From NCBI RefSeq assembly GCF_009831215.1, contig NZ_WUTW01000009.1:1-64000 (forward strand): a DNA stretch of 64,000 nucleotides, given 5' to 3'. Made by a program: the position numbers and the translations under genes. This DNA comes from Actinomadura rayongensis. GTDB lineage: Bacteria > Actinomycetota > Actinomycetes > Streptosporangiales > Streptosporangiaceae. Below the pieces are notes generated by a model. It saw nothing but the letters and a program-made list of their open reading frames with translations, was not told the DNA's origin and did not search any database. This document shows, in pieces, positions 32,461 through 41,100 of this stretch. The stretch's first letter is position 1, and every line of letters begins with the position of its first letter.

Positions 32461-32988
32461 ATGTCCTTCATGGCCTATCCCCCGTCCCGCTACGGCGGCA
32501 CGACGGGTCTGGTCAACGCGAGATTCCGGCCCGCCGACACCGAGCCGGACCTGGTCTCGGGCGGCGTCGACGGGGGCGTCACCGGCGCGAGCCAGAGCCA
32601 GCGCACCCATTATCTGGCCACGGGCGCCAGTACGGGCGGAGAGTTCGGGCTCTACCGGATCGACATGCCGCCGCTCGGGCGCGGGCCGCGCACCCATTTC
32701 CACCGCACGATGTCGGAGTCCTTCTTCGTCCTTTCGGGGACGGTGAACCTCTTCAACGGTGAGCGCTGGATCGACGCCACGCCCGGCGATTTCCTGTACG
32801 TCCCGATCGGGGGCCTGCACGCCTTCCACAACAGCACCGACGAACCGGCGTCCCTGCTGCTGCTGTTCGCTCCCGGAGCGCCGCGCGAGGGCTATTTCGA
32901 AGGGCTGAGCGCCGGTCTCGCCGACATGAGCGAACAGGAACGCGAAGAGTTCTTCCTGCTGCACGACAACCACTGGGTCGACGACTGA
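32461..32988 (+). CDS. Cupin-domain protein
   Basis: 175 residues. A single cupin barrel has metal-binding motif 1 as HFHRTMSESFFVLSG (His, His, Glu spacing intact) and motif 2 as PIGGLHAFHNSTDEP. Such small cupins include dioxygenases, isomerases and storage/sensor proteins; the substrate is unknown. It ends with an acidic helix (SEQEREEFFLLHDNH). It follows the broken PEP mutase-family gene directly and may once have shared its transcript. It converges on a TetR gene 13 bp away. Confidence 0.88.
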   Translation: MSFMAYPPSRYGGTTGLVNARFRPADTEPDLVSGGVDGGVTGASQSQRTHYLATGASTGGEFGLYRIDMPPLGRGPRTHFHRTMSESFFVLSGTVNLFNGERWIDATPGDFLYVPIGGLHAFHNSTDEPASLLLLFAPGAPREGYFEGLSAGLADMSEQEREEFFLLHDNHWVDD

Positions 32989-33001
32989 CCGGCGGCCTCC
33001 C

Positions 33002-33670
33002 TCACCCGTCCTGACGAGCGGTGCCGATCGCGCTCACCGGCGGGTGGATCCGGTCGACGAGCTCAAGGTCGATGCCGATCGCCGGATCCACGGCGTGCGC
33101 GGCGCGAACGGACGCGGCGAGGGAGGCGATCGCCAGCCCGGCAAGGTCGTCTCGGCTGAGTTCGCGGTGGCGCAGGTGGTCCACGATGATCTCGTTGAGA
33201 TACGCGACCCAGCCGCGCATGGCGGTGCGCAGGGCGGGACGGACGGGCTCGGTCACGCCCACGGCGGCGAGCACGCGCAGCGCGCCCTGCCACCGGTACT
33301 CCTCGATGATGCCGCGCACCTCGACGTCCGTCCCTTGGGCGCTGTGCGTGAGCGTGAGGTATCCCCCGGCGTTCGCCTCGATGTGCGCGATGTGGCGGGT
33401 GAGCGCGTCGCGCAGTCGCGCCGCGGGGGTGTCGCCCGCCGGCGGGGCCTCGTGGACGGCCCGCAGGCGGTCGGCGGCGGCCCGGACGGTGGCGAGGTAC
33501 AGGCCGCGTTTGTTGGCGAAGTGGTGCGCGATCAGCCCGTAGGCCACCCCGGCGCGCCTGGCGATCTCGGTCGTGGTGACCTCGTCGTAGGGGCGCTCGG
33601 CGAACAACTGCGCGGCGGCGTCGATGAGCAGCCCGCGGCGATCCGTCCGGCCATCGGTGCTCATCGACAT
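33002..33670 (-). CDS. TetR-family transcriptional regulator
   Basis: 222 residues. The HTH is VTTTEIARRAGVAYGLIAHHF. The C-terminal helical domain is of the broad actinobacterial type with LTLTHSAQGTDVEVRGIIEEY. An ATG two codons in (33664) is an equally likely start, as neither has a strong RBS. No divergent target is obvious: upstream lies the small DUF7489-like gene on the same strand. Confidence 0.88.
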   Translation of the reverse strand: MSMSTDGRTDRRGLLIDAAAQLFAERPYDEVTTTEIARRAGVAYGLIAHHFANKRGLYLATVRAAADRLRAVHEAPPAGDTPAARLRDALTRHIAHIEANAGGYLTLTHSAQGTDVEVRGIIEEYRWQGALRVLAAVGVTEPVRPALRTAMRGWVAYLNEIIVDHLRHRELSRDDLAGLAIASLAASVRAAHAVDPAIGIDLELVDRIHPPVSAIGTARQDG

Positions 33671-33720
33671 GGGGGAAGTCTAGGCGGGCCGACGCCGCTC
33701 GTCCGCCGACGGAGCGGCCG

Positions 33721-33942
33721 TCATTTCCGCTCGGGGTCGGATCCCGTCCGCTTGACGATTCCGTCGCCGGGCGTCAGCGCGTCCCACAGGGCGCGCGCGA
33801 CGCGGATCTTTTTGGTGCCGCCGTCGTTGAGCGCGACCTCGACATAGTGGTAGAGATTCGAGCCGTCCGGCGCATTGCGCGATTTGCCGGTGACGACACC
33901 TTCCCAAACGTCGTTCTTGCGCACCCGACGCGACCTGAACAT
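33721..33942 (-). CDS. Small basic protein, DUF7489-like
   Basis: 73 residues with a strong RBS (GGGAGG) before the ATG. The sequence MFRSRRVRKNDVWEGVVTGK...VEVALNDGGTKKIRVARALWDAL...GD resembles actinobacterial proteins annotated DUF7489: a small beta-rich, KOW/SH3-like basic domain. Function unknown; a nucleic-acid or protein-binding role is only a guess. It is a stand-alone gene between the TetR and the response-regulator genes. Confidence 0.75.
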   Translation of the reverse strand: MFRSRRVRKNDVWEGVVTGKSRNAPDGSNLYHYVEVALNDGGTKKIRVARALWDALTPGDGIVKRTGSDPERK

Positions 33943-34037
33943 GCGATCCTCCCGCTTTTCTCCGGCTTCTCGAAACGAGCCTAGGCGGACGGAATCCGCC
34001 CGGCCTCGGCCGCGCGGCGGGTCCTGCGGGTACGACC

Positions 34038-34703
34038 TCAGGCGGAGGGACGGGGCCGGACCAGCCCGAGGTCGTACGCCATCACGACGGCCTGGACGCG
34101 GTCGCGGGCGCCGAGCTTGCGCAGGATCGCCGAGACGTGGGTCTTCACGGTCGCCTCGGCCACGACCAGGTAGGCGGCGATCTCGGTGTTGGTGGCTGCC
34201 CTGGCGATGAGCGTCAGCACTTCGACCTCGCGATCGGTCAGCGCCGCCAGCCGCTCCGGCGCGACCGGTTCGCTCGGCTGGACGGCCACGAACCAGTCCA
34301 GGAGCCGGCGCGTCACGGTCGGGGCCAGCAGCGCCTCGCCGCGCGCGACGACCCGGATCGCGTCGGCCAGTTCGGGCGGGCGCACGTCCTTCAGCAGGAA
34401 GCCGCTCGCCCCGGCGCGCAGCGCGGCGTACAGCGGCTCGTCCAGGTCGAACGTGGTCAGGATGACGACCTTCGGCGGGTCGGGCGCGGCGACGATCCGC
34501 CGGGTGGCGGTGATGCCGTCGACGCCGGGCATCCGCACGTCCATCAGCACGACGTCGGGACGGAGCCGGGCCGCCTGCTCGACGGCCTGCGCGCCGTCCT
34601 CGGCCTCCCCGACGACCGCCAGGTCCTCCCGGGCGTCGATGATCATGCTGAAGCCGGCCCGGACGAGGGCCTGGTCGTCGGCGACGAGCACGCGGATGGT
34701 CAC
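34038..34703 (-). CDS. NarL/LuxR-type response regulator
   Basis: 221 residues. The receiver domain has acid-pocket Asp9/Asp10 and the phospho-acceptor Asp55 (VVLMDVRMPG), followed by conserved Thr and Lys (ILTTFD, GFLLKDV). The C-terminal LuxR HTH is at about 150-212 (LTDREVEVLTLIARAATNTEIAAYLVV...VKTHVSAILRKLGARDRVQ). GTG start overlaps the kinase stop by 4 bp (GTGA), so the pair is coupled. It is phosphorylated by the kinase encoded upstream; target genes are unknown. Confidence 0.95.
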   Translation of the reverse strand: MTIRVLVADDQALVRAGFSMIIDAREDLAVVGEAEDGAQAVEQAARLRPDVVLMDVRMPGVDGITATRRIVAAPDPPKVVILTTFDLDEPLYAALRAGASGFLLKDVRPPELADAIRVVARGEALLAPTVTRRLLDWFVAVQPSEPVAPERLAALTDREVEVLTLIARAATNTEIAAYLVVAEATVKTHVSAILRKLGARDRVQAVVMAYDLGLVRPRPSA

Positions 34704-35809
34704 GACGTCTCCTCCAGCGGCAGCAGGGCGCGGACGCGGAACCCGCCGGCCGGATCGGGGCCCGCGTCCAGCGATCCGCCCGCCAGCGCGGCCCGTTCGC
34801 GCATCCCCGCGATGCCCTGGCCGCCGCCCGCGCCGGACGGACGCCCGCCGCCGTCGTCGCGGACCTCCACGACGAGGTGGCGGCCGGTGGCGTCGAGCGT
34901 GATGTCGGCCGTCCGGGCGCGGGCGTGCCGCAGGACGTTGGTGAGCGATTCCTGCACGATCCGGTACGCCGACAGTTGGACGCCCGCCGGCAGCGTCCGG
35001 TCGTCCAGCCCCTCGGCGTGCAGCCGGACGTCCAGTCCCGCAGCCGCGAGCGGCCTGGTCAGCACGTCGAGGTCGGCCAGGCCGGGCTGGGGCGCGAAGG
35101 CGTCCGCGTCGGGTTCGGGCTCCAGGGCGCGGACGGTGCGCAGGAACCGCCGGACCTCCGTCAGCGCCCGCCGCCCGGACGACTCCAGATCGCGCAGCGC
35201 CTGCCGCGCCCGCGCCGGGTTCGCGTCGAACACGTCGTCGGCCGCCGCCGCCTGGACGACCATGACCGAGACCGTGTGCGCGAGGATGTCGTGCAGTTCG
35301 CGGGCGATGCGGGCGCGCTCCTCCAGCACGACGCGCCGCGCCTCGGCCGCCCGGCGCGCGGAACGCGACCGTCCGAGCGCGCCCCAGCTCCAGGCCAGCA
35401 GCGCGGCGGCGGCCCACAGCAGCGTGCCCCGGCCGTGCCCGGACGCCCACGGCGGGACGGTCGTCAGCACCAGCGCCGCCACCGCCCCCCAGAGGGACTC
35501 GCGCGCCGGACGCAGCCAGGCGAACGTGCTCACGACCACCAGCGCGATCCCCGGACCGATCTCGGGCGCGAGGAACTGGACGCCGGCCCCGGCGACCAGC
35601 TCGACCGCCGTCACGACCCCGGGACGCTCGCCCATCCACCAGACGGCGCCCGCCTGCACCGCGATCAGGGCGATCAGCGCGGCCCGTCCGGCGGACGCGG
35701 GAACCCCGTCGGGCGTGAGGAGGACGACCGGGGCCAGCAGCGCGAGCGCGCATCCCACGAGGACCGTGCGCCACCGCGGCGAGAGCGTCGCTTCGAACCG
35801 ATCCGGCAC
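34700..35809 (-). CDS. Sensor histidine kinase (NarL/DesK-type partner)
   Basis: 369 residues from GTG 35809. About five membrane segments span roughly 10-140, then a HisKA_3 dimerisation/phospho-acceptor helix (ERARIARELHDILAHTVSVM) and an HATPase_c domain (VVEVRDDGGG, GQGIAGMRERAALAGG). There is no extracellular sensor loop of size, so it probably senses the membrane or uses a partner. ATG 35869 in frame would overlap the esterase stop by 19 bp; I prefer the shorter form, though neither has a good RBS. It forms a two-component system with the next gene. Confidence 0.88.
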   Translation of the reverse strand: MPDRFEATLSPRWRTVLVGCALALLAPVVLLTPDGVPASAGRAALIALIAVQAGAVWWMGERPGVVTAVELVAGAGVQFLAPEIGPGIALVVVSTFAWLRPARESLWGAVAALVLTTVPPWASGHGRGTLLWAAAALLAWSWGALGRSRSARRAAEARRVVLEERARIARELHDILAHTVSVMVVQAAAADDVFDANPARARQALRDLESSGRRALTEVRRFLRTVRALEPEPDADAFAPQPGLADLDVLTRPLAAAGLDVRLHAEGLDDRTLPAGVQLSAYRIVQESLTNVLRHARARTADITLDATGRHLVVEVRDDGGGRPSGAGGGQGIAGMRERAALAGGSLDAGPDPAGGFRVRALLPLEETS

Positions 35810-35850
35810 AGTCAGTGACGCTAGCAGCGCAACGAGCCGGACGCCCGGCG

Positions 35851-37386
35851 TCAGCCCCAGAAGCGGCATTGGTGCTCGGCGGCGGCGTCCACGGTGCGGA
35901 CGGCGTGCGGTGCGAGGCTCAGCGTGCCGGACCGCCACGTCGGCGCCCCGCGATGGTTCGGGTCGCCGGTGCGGGCGAAGGCGGTCCAGTAGCCGATCAT
36001 CGTCCGGGCCAGGCCCACGCGGTCGGGCGTGCCGAGCAGGTCCCGTCCGCCGAGGTCGAACAGGTACGGCAGGTCGGTGGCGTGCGCCGCGCCCTGCGGG
36101 ACGTCGGGGACGTGCAGCCCGTTGACGTTCGGCGCGTTCTCGTCGGCGAACTCGTAGGAGTAGGCGCCGAGCCGCCGGGCGGCGGAGAGCGCCGGGCAGG
36201 CCCACGACGCGTCGGTGAGGACGGCCGCCCACGCCAGCCCGGCGGACGGGTAGCGCGCGAGCGGGTACCGGGCGGCGACGGCGTCCGCGTGAGCACCGAA
36301 CGCCCGCCGCAGCAGCCGCGGATACGTCGCGGGCGTGATCAGCGTCGGGTCGTAGGCGAGGGCGCCGCCGACGAACGCGCGGGCCTCGTCGCGGGTGCCG
36401 CCGATCATGACGGGGACGCGGGCGAACGCGCCCTTCCGCAGGGCCGCCGCCGGGTCCTCGGGCAGCAGTTCGGTGCCGTAGGCGAGATGGTCGGCGAAGG
36501 ACGGCGACTGCGGGAGCAGTTCGGCGGAGGTCTTGCGCCGCAGGCACGCCAGGACGTCCGTGCGACAGCCGAGCTCCTTCGCGGCGGCCAGGCCGTCGTC
36601 CCGCGACCGGGCGAGGGAGACATAGGGCCTTTCGGCGGGCGTTCCGGGGAACAGGCCGCCGACGGGCCAGCGCACATCGCACGATCCCGACGAGACGATC
36701 GCCTTGGCGACGAGGCCCCGGGCCTTGGGCGAGGTGAGCAGCGCGCACGCCGACATCGCGCCCGCCGACTGGCCGAACACGGTGATGTTGCGCGGGTCCC
36801 CGCCGAACGCCGGGGCGTTGCGCCGCGCCCACTCCACCGCCGCGATCTGGTCGGCGAACCCGAAGTCGCCCGATCCGCGCAGCCCGGGGAGCCCGAGGTA
36901 GCCGAAGATCCCGAGCCGGTAGTTCACCGTCACGACGATGACATTGCCCTGCTCGGCCAGGCGCCGGGCGTCGTAGTCCTTGCCGCTGCCCTGCGTGAAG
37001 CCGCCGCCGTGCCACCACACCATGACCGGAAGGCCGCCGCGCCGTCCGCGCGGGGTGGTGACGTTGAGGTAGAGGCAGTCCTCGCTGGACGGCGCCGGAG
37101 GCTTCCGCGCGGGCTGGACGCAGTCGTCGCCCGGCCGTCCGGCGTCCCGCACGCCTTGCCAGGGACGGGCCCGCCGGGGCAGCGTCCAGCGCAGCGCGCC
37201 GGTCGGCGGCGCGGCGTACGGGACGCCGAGGAACTGCCGCGAATCCCCCTTCTCCACGCCCCGCAGCCACCCCGAGTCGACGCGCACCGTCAGCGGCGCC
37301 TTCGCCGGAGGACACGCCCCCGGCGATCCGGCCGCCATGACCACCGCGAGCACGCCCGCCCTGACATCCGCCACCGCCGAGACCAC
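35851..37386 (-). CDS. Secreted type B carboxylesterase
   Basis: 511 residues. An N-terminal hydrophobic signal is followed by a cysteine (GSPGAC) that might be lipidated. The carboxylesterase B fold has the family SEDCLYLNV and GGGF oxyanion region. The nucleophile elbow is GQSAGAMSA, the acid Glu is in GGTRDEARAF and the His is in GAAHATDLPY. It has broad ester-hydrolase potential; the natural substrate is unknown. GTG 37386 is used; GTG 37374 four codons later would give a tighter signal peptide. It lies upstream of the kinase on the same strand with a 41-bp gap and may be co-transcribed. Confidence 0.88.
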   Translation of the reverse strand: MVSAVADVRAGVLAVVMAAGSPGACPPAKAPLTVRVDSGWLRGVEKGDSRQFLGVPYAAPPTGALRWTLPRRARPWQGVRDAGRPGDDCVQPARKPPAPSSEDCLYLNVTTPRGRRGGLPVMVWWHGGGFTQGSGKDYDARRLAEQGNVIVVTVNYRLGIFGYLGLPGLRGSGDFGFADQIAAVEWARRNAPAFGGDPRNITVFGQSAGAMSACALLTSPKARGLVAKAIVSSGSCDVRWPVGGLFPGTPAERPYVSLARSRDDGLAAAKELGCRTDVLACLRRKTSAELLPQSPSFADHLAYGTELLPEDPAAALRKGAFARVPVMIGGTRDEARAFVGGALAYDPTLITPATYPRLLRRAFGAHADAVAARYPLARYPSAGLAWAAVLTDASWACPALSAARRLGAYSYEFADENAPNVNGLHVPDVPQGAAHATDLPYLFDLGGRDLLGTPDRVGLARTMIGYWTAFARTGDPNHRGAPTWRSGTLSLAPHAVRTVDAAAEHQCRFWG

Positions 37387-37483
37387 CCGTCTGATCGCGT
37401 CCGCCGCACGCCGCGCCGGATCTCCCCGACGACGCTAGGGACGCGCGCGGCGGCGGGGATCCGGCCAGGGTCCGGTCTTCCGC

Positions 37484-37501
37484 CTCCGCCCGCGGGCGGA
37501 G
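37484..37501 (-). terminator. GC-rich hairpin after the DJ-1/PfpI gene
   Basis: The perfect palindrome CTCCGCCCG/CGGGCGGAG lies 38 bp past the stop of the minus-strand PfpI gene and before the esterase start. The arms are directly adjacent, so the true loop would be small and the stem shorter; this is a modest terminator candidate. Confidence 0.4.
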
Positions 37502-37539
37502 CGAACGCCCCGCGTCCGCCCGCAGACGGACGACGCGCG

Positions 37540-38196
37540 TCAGAACGTGGCGGGCGCGGGGCCCTGGTCGCGCCAGACGATGCCGCGGCGTTCGTGGGCG
37601 AAAAGCGTCTCGACGGCGTGGGCGATCTGGGGACCGACCTCGCGTTCCAGAAGGTGGAGGCCGAGGTCGAGGCCGGAGGTGACGCCCGCGGCGGTGACCA
37701 GGTCGCCGTCGTCGACGACGCGGGCGTCGACGGCGTGGACTCCGGTGGTGGCGAGGACGTCCAGGCCCGAGTGGTGGGTCGTGGCGCGGCGGCCTTCCAG
37801 CAGGCCGGCGAGGGCCAGGAGGATCGAGCCGCCGCACACGCTGGCGAGCGTCACGCCGGGGTCGTCCTTCGCCGCTTTCAGCAGCGCGGGCAGTTCGGTC
37901 TCCAGGGCGCGCGCGAGCAGGACGTGGACGAGTTCGTCCGGTCCCTCCTCCCCTTCCTCCAGGCGGCCCGCGGCGCCGGGGACCAGGATCAGGTCCGCGC
38001 GGTCGGGGTCCAGGGCGGCGGTGGCCTGGAGGACCAGACCGCCGATCCCGGCGGCCACCGGACGCGGTCCCTCGGCGGTGACGAGTTCCACGGTCACCGC
38101 GCCGCCGGACGCGGTCCCGCCGGCGTACAGGACCTCGTAGGGGGCGACGGCGTCGAGCGGATCGAAGCCGTCGAACAGGACGATCTGAACGCGCAT
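37540..38196 (-). CDS. DJ-1/PfpI-family protein
   Basis: 218 residues. The class I glutamine-amidotransferase-like fold has the nucleophile cysteine in ASVCGGSILLA and a glutamate near the start (PLDAVAPYEVLY). It lacks the HTH of GlxA regulators. Relatives include isonitrile hydratases, thiJ-type proteins and catalases of unknown function. ATG 38196 has AAAGGA upstream. It is divergent from a GlxA-type AraC regulator that contains the same fold, so it is probably that regulator's target. Confidence 0.88.
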   Translation of the reverse strand: MRVQIVLFDGFDPLDAVAPYEVLYAGGTASGGAVTVELVTAEGPRPVAAGIGGLVLQATAALDPDRADLILVPGAAGRLEEGEEGPDELVHVLLARALETELPALLKAAKDDPGVTLASVCGGSILLALAGLLEGRRATTHHSGLDVLATTGVHAVDARVVDDGDLVTAAGVTSGLDLGLHLLEREVGPQIAHAVETLFAHERRGIVWRDQGPAPATF

Positions 38197-38381
38197 GAAG
38201 AAGTCCTTTCGGGAGGCGTGCCGGAATCGATCCCGACGCTAACCGGGCGCCATCGCGTCCCCCAGTGGCGTGAGCGACACCTTCCAACGGGAAAATGCCA
38301 AGGGCCCGGAGAAAGCTGCGACCTGCCGAAAAGCGTCGCGTGCGCCGGGAAATCACCCCGGCGCAGCGGTACGTTCTGGAC

Positions 38382-39320
38382 ATGCACACCGTCGCCGTCC
38401 TCGCGCTGGACCAGGTGATCCCCTTCGATCTGTCCACCCCGATCGAGGTCTTCTCGCGCACCCGGCTCCCCGACGGGCGGCCCGGCTACCGCATCCGCGT
38501 CTGCGCCGAGCGGCCGGAGGTCGCCGCCGGGGCCTTCGCCGTGCGCGCGCCCTGGGGGCTGGACGGCCTCGCGGACGCGGACACGATCATCGTCCCCGGC
38601 ACCGCCGACCCCGCGACGCCGCCCGCTCCCGAGGTCCGCGCCGCGTTGCGCGAGGCCGCCGCGAACGGCACGCGCATCGCGTCCATCTGCTCGGGCACGT
38701 TCCCGCTGGCCGCCACCGGGCTCCTCGACGGCCTGCGGGCCACCACGCACTGGGCCGCGGCCGGTCTCCTGGCCGCCGCCTATCCGAACGTCGAGGTGGA
38801 CGCGGACGTCCTGTACGTCGACAACGGCCAGATCCTCACGTCCGCCGGCGCCGCCGCGGGCCTGGACCTGTGCCTGCACATGATCCGCCGCGACTACGGC
38901 TCGGCCGTCGCGGCCGACGCCGCCCGGCTGTCGGTCATGCCGCTGGAGCGCGAGGGCGGGCAGGCGCAGTTCATCGTCCACGACCACCCGCCCGCTCCCC
39001 ACGGGTCGTCGCTCGAACCGCTGCTGGTCTGGCTGCAGGAGAACCTGAACTCCGACCTTTCCCTGGCCGACATCGCCGCCCATGCCGGAACGAGCACCCG
39101 GACCCTGATCCGGCATTTCCGCGAGCAGACCGGAACCACCCCGCTTCAGTGGCTCCATCGCGCGCGCATCCGCCGGGCGCAGCACCTTCTGGAGGCCACG
39201 CGGCATTCCGTCGAACGCGTCGGCGCGCAGGTCGGATTCCGCTCGCCCACCGCGTTCCGCGAACGGTTCAAGAAGACCACCGGCGTCAGTCCCGCCGCGT
39301 ACCGCCGCGCTTTCGGCTGA
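38382..39320 (+). CDS. GlxA-type AraC-family regulator (DJ-1/PfpI domain plus HTH)
   Basis: 312 residues. The N-terminal DJ-1/PfpI-like sensor domain (about 1-165, with IASICSGTFPLAATG, so the Cys is present) is followed by a C-terminal AraC HTH_18 (about 215-312: LSLADIAAHAGTSTRTLIRHF, then GAQVGFRSPTAFRERFKK). It starts at ATG 38382, where the fold begins (HTVAVLAL). The longer frame from 38295 adds an arginine-rich stretch unlike relatives. It probably activates the divergent DJ-1/PfpI gene in response to a small ligand bound by its sensor domain. Confidence 0.9.
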   Translation: MHTVAVLALDQVIPFDLSTPIEVFSRTRLPDGRPGYRIRVCAERPEVAAGAFAVRAPWGLDGLADADTIIVPGTADPATPPAPEVRAALREAAANGTRIASICSGTFPLAATGLLDGLRATTHWAAAGLLAAAYPNVEVDADVLYVDNGQILTSAGAAAGLDLCLHMIRRDYGSAVAADAARLSVMPLEREGGQAQFIVHDHPPAPHGSSLEPLLVWLQENLNSDLSLADIAAHAGTSTRTLIRHFREQTGTTPLQWLHRARIRRAQHLLEATRHSVERVGAQVGFRSPTAFRERFKKTTGVSPAAYRRAFG

Positions 39321-39322
39321 CC

Positions 39323-39781
39323 CTAGACGCGCCGCCCGGCGGCCCAGTCGGCGGCGTCCTGGCCGTAGCGGACGAGGTAACGGGCGAAGCGCTCCCGGTC
39401 GTCGGCGTCCCACGCGGCGGTGATGGCCTCGAAGGCGGCCCGCTGCGCGGCGGCGAAGCGACGGCGTTCGGCCTCGCCTTCGGGGGTGAGGCGCAGGACG
39501 ATCCGCCGCCCGTCCTCCTGGGAGGCGGCCCGGCGCAGGAGGCCGTCGGCGATGCACGCCGCGATGGTGCGGCTGGCGACCGGCTGCGTGACGCCCATCT
39601 CGGCGGCGACGCCGCCCACGGTCATCTCCCCGGCGGCGTCGGCGACGACGTTGAGGACCAGGTTGCGGGTGAGGTCGCCGCGATCGCGCGCGGTGCGGCG
39701 GCGCAGCCGGGACAGCGCGGGTCCGACCTGGTCGAGCAGGGCTTCGGTGCTGGCGTCGTGCGGATGCGGCATGTCGCCCAT
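39323..39781 (-). CDS. MarR-family transcriptional regulator
   Basis: 152 residues. The winged HTH is MTVGGVAAEMGVTQPVASRTI, followed by the wing EDGRRIVLRLTPEG. ATG 39781 is chosen; ATG 39796 lies inside the operator palindrome and ATG 39772 is three codons later. It is divergent from an amidohydrolase gene with a 24-bp perfect palindrome between them, so it should repress both. Confidence 0.88.
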   Translation of the reverse strand: MGDMPHPHDASTEALLDQVGPALSRLRRRTARDRGDLTRNLVLNVVADAAGEMTVGGVAAEMGVTQPVASRTIAACIADGLLRRAASQEDGRRIVLRLTPEGEAERRRFAAAQRAAFEAITAAWDADDRERFARYLVRYGQDAADWAAGRRV

Positions 39782-39793
39782 TCTAGACGGCCA

Positions 39794-39817
39794 CATATGT
39801 CATTCGAATGACATATG
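39794..39817. promoter_or_regulatory. 24-bp perfect palindrome, probable MarR operator
   Basis: The arm CATATGTCATTC is mirrored exactly to make a 24-bp perfect palindrome, AT-rich in a GC-rich setting. It lies 12 bp before the MarR start and 50 bp before the amidohydrolase start. Position and symmetry make it the probable MarR binding site. Confidence 0.8.
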
Positions 39818-39867
39818 CATACCCAAAGCTATGTACCCTGGAGGGGACGACGAACGAAGGAGCCCTC

Positions 39868-41091
39868 ATGTCCCCGACAGCGATCACCGGCGCCCGGGTC
39901 TTCGACGGAGAGACGCCGCTCGGCGTCACCACCGTCGTCCTCGACGGCGGGCGCATCACGCAGGTCGGCGGCGAGCCGCCGGCCGGAGCCCGGATCCATG
40001 ACGCGCGGGGCGCGACCCTGCTGCCCGGCCTGATCGACGCCCATGTCCACACCCAGCGCGAGTCGCTGGCCCTGGCGCTGCGCTTCGGCGTCACGACCGA
40101 ACTGGAGATGCAGGGCACCAACACCCGGAACAACCGGGCGGACATCAGCGCCGACGACTCGGTCGCCGACGTCCGCTCGTCCGGCTTCGCCATCACTCCC
40201 CCGGGCGGCCACCCGAGCGAGCTGTTCCCCGAGGACTTCCGGCCCGGGCCTCCGCCGGGCGCCCGGTCCGGCCGGCCGCCGCTGATGCCGTTCTCCTCGA
40301 CGCCCGAGGAGGCGGTCGCGTTCGTCCCGAAGCTGATCGAGCAGGGCGCGGACTACATCAAGTTCATGGTCGACGACGGCACCGTCGAAGGCCACCCCGG
40401 GCTGCCGATGCTGGACCAGGCCACGCTGAACGCCGGGGTCGCCGAGGCCAAGCGGCACGGGATGCTCACCATCGCCCACGCCCTGACGATCGACGCCACC
40501 CGCATGGCCGTCGAGGCGGGCATCGACGGGCTGGCCCACCTGTTCATGGACCGCCCCCACACCGACGAGATCATCGCGCTGATCAGGGACGCGGGCGTCT
40601 TCGTGGTGCCGTGCGTCGTGCTCAACGCGTCCATGATGGGCATCGACGGCAGTGAGCTGGCCGACGACCCGCGCGTCGCCGTGCGGCTGGACCCCGCCTG
40701 GGACAAGGCGCTGCGCTCCAGCTTCGGCCACTACCCCCAGGGCGTCCTGGACGACGTGCTCGCCTCGGTCAAGGCGCTCGCCGACGCCGGCGTCGACATC
40801 CTGGCCGGGACGGACGCGTCCCTGCCCCTGCCGTTCCTCGGCGGCCTCGCCCACGGCGCGAGCGTCCACCACGAACTCCAGTACCTCGTGCGCGCCGGGC
40901 TCACGCCCGTCCAGGCGCTCCGCGCGGCCACCGCGACGACCGCGCGCCGTTTCCACCTGACCGACCGCGGAGGCATCGCCGAAGGGCTGCGCGCCGACCT
41001 GCTCCTGGTCGACGGCGACCCGACGACCACCATCGGCGACACGCTCAAGACCCGCGCCGTGTGGAGGAACGGCACGCCCCTCACCGTGTGA
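39868..41091 (+). CDS. Amidohydrolase-family metal-dependent hydrolase
   Basis: 407 residues. The TIM-barrel amidohydrolase has metal ligands HVH in LIDAHVHTQ (about residues 57-65). A later lysine (YIKFMVDDG) may bridge the metals if carboxylated. Later histidines are in MLTIAHAL and the final catalytic aspartate in ILAGTDAS. N- and C-terminal halves form the small beta domain (TAITGARVFDGETP, RADLLLVDGDPT). Imidazolonepropionase- and prolidase-like relatives cleave cyclic or peptide-like amides. GAAGGAG before ATG 39868 fixes the start. It is probably controlled by the divergent MarR. Confidence 0.9.
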   Translation: MSPTAITGARVFDGETPLGVTTVVLDGGRITQVGGEPPAGARIHDARGATLLPGLIDAHVHTQRESLALALRFGVTTELEMQGTNTRNNRADISADDSVADVRSSGFAITPPGGHPSELFPEDFRPGPPPGARSGRPPLMPFSSTPEEAVAFVPKLIEQGADYIKFMVDDGTVEGHPGLPMLDQATLNAGVAEAKRHGMLTIAHALTIDATRMAVEAGIDGLAHLFMDRPHTDEIIALIRDAGVFVVPCVVLNASMMGIDGSELADDPRVAVRLDPAWDKALRSSFGHYPQGVLDDVLASVKALADAGVDILAGTDASLPLPFLGGLAHGASVHHELQYLVRAGLTPVQALRAATATTARRFHLTDRGGIAEGLRADLLLVDGDPTTTIGDTLKTRAVWRNGTPLTV

Positions 41092-41100
41092 GGCCCGCGC

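Noticed and set aside
35815..38418. An 867-residue plus-strand open frame
   Set aside because: It is the antisense shadow of the carboxylesterase and DJ-1/PfpI genes; residue usage (G/R/A/V-rich) and lack of homology support this.
34700..38461. A 1253-residue minus-strand open frame
   Set aside because: Only the last about 370 residues look like a protein (the sensor kinase). The rest is low-complexity shadow of the esterase and DJ-1 genes.
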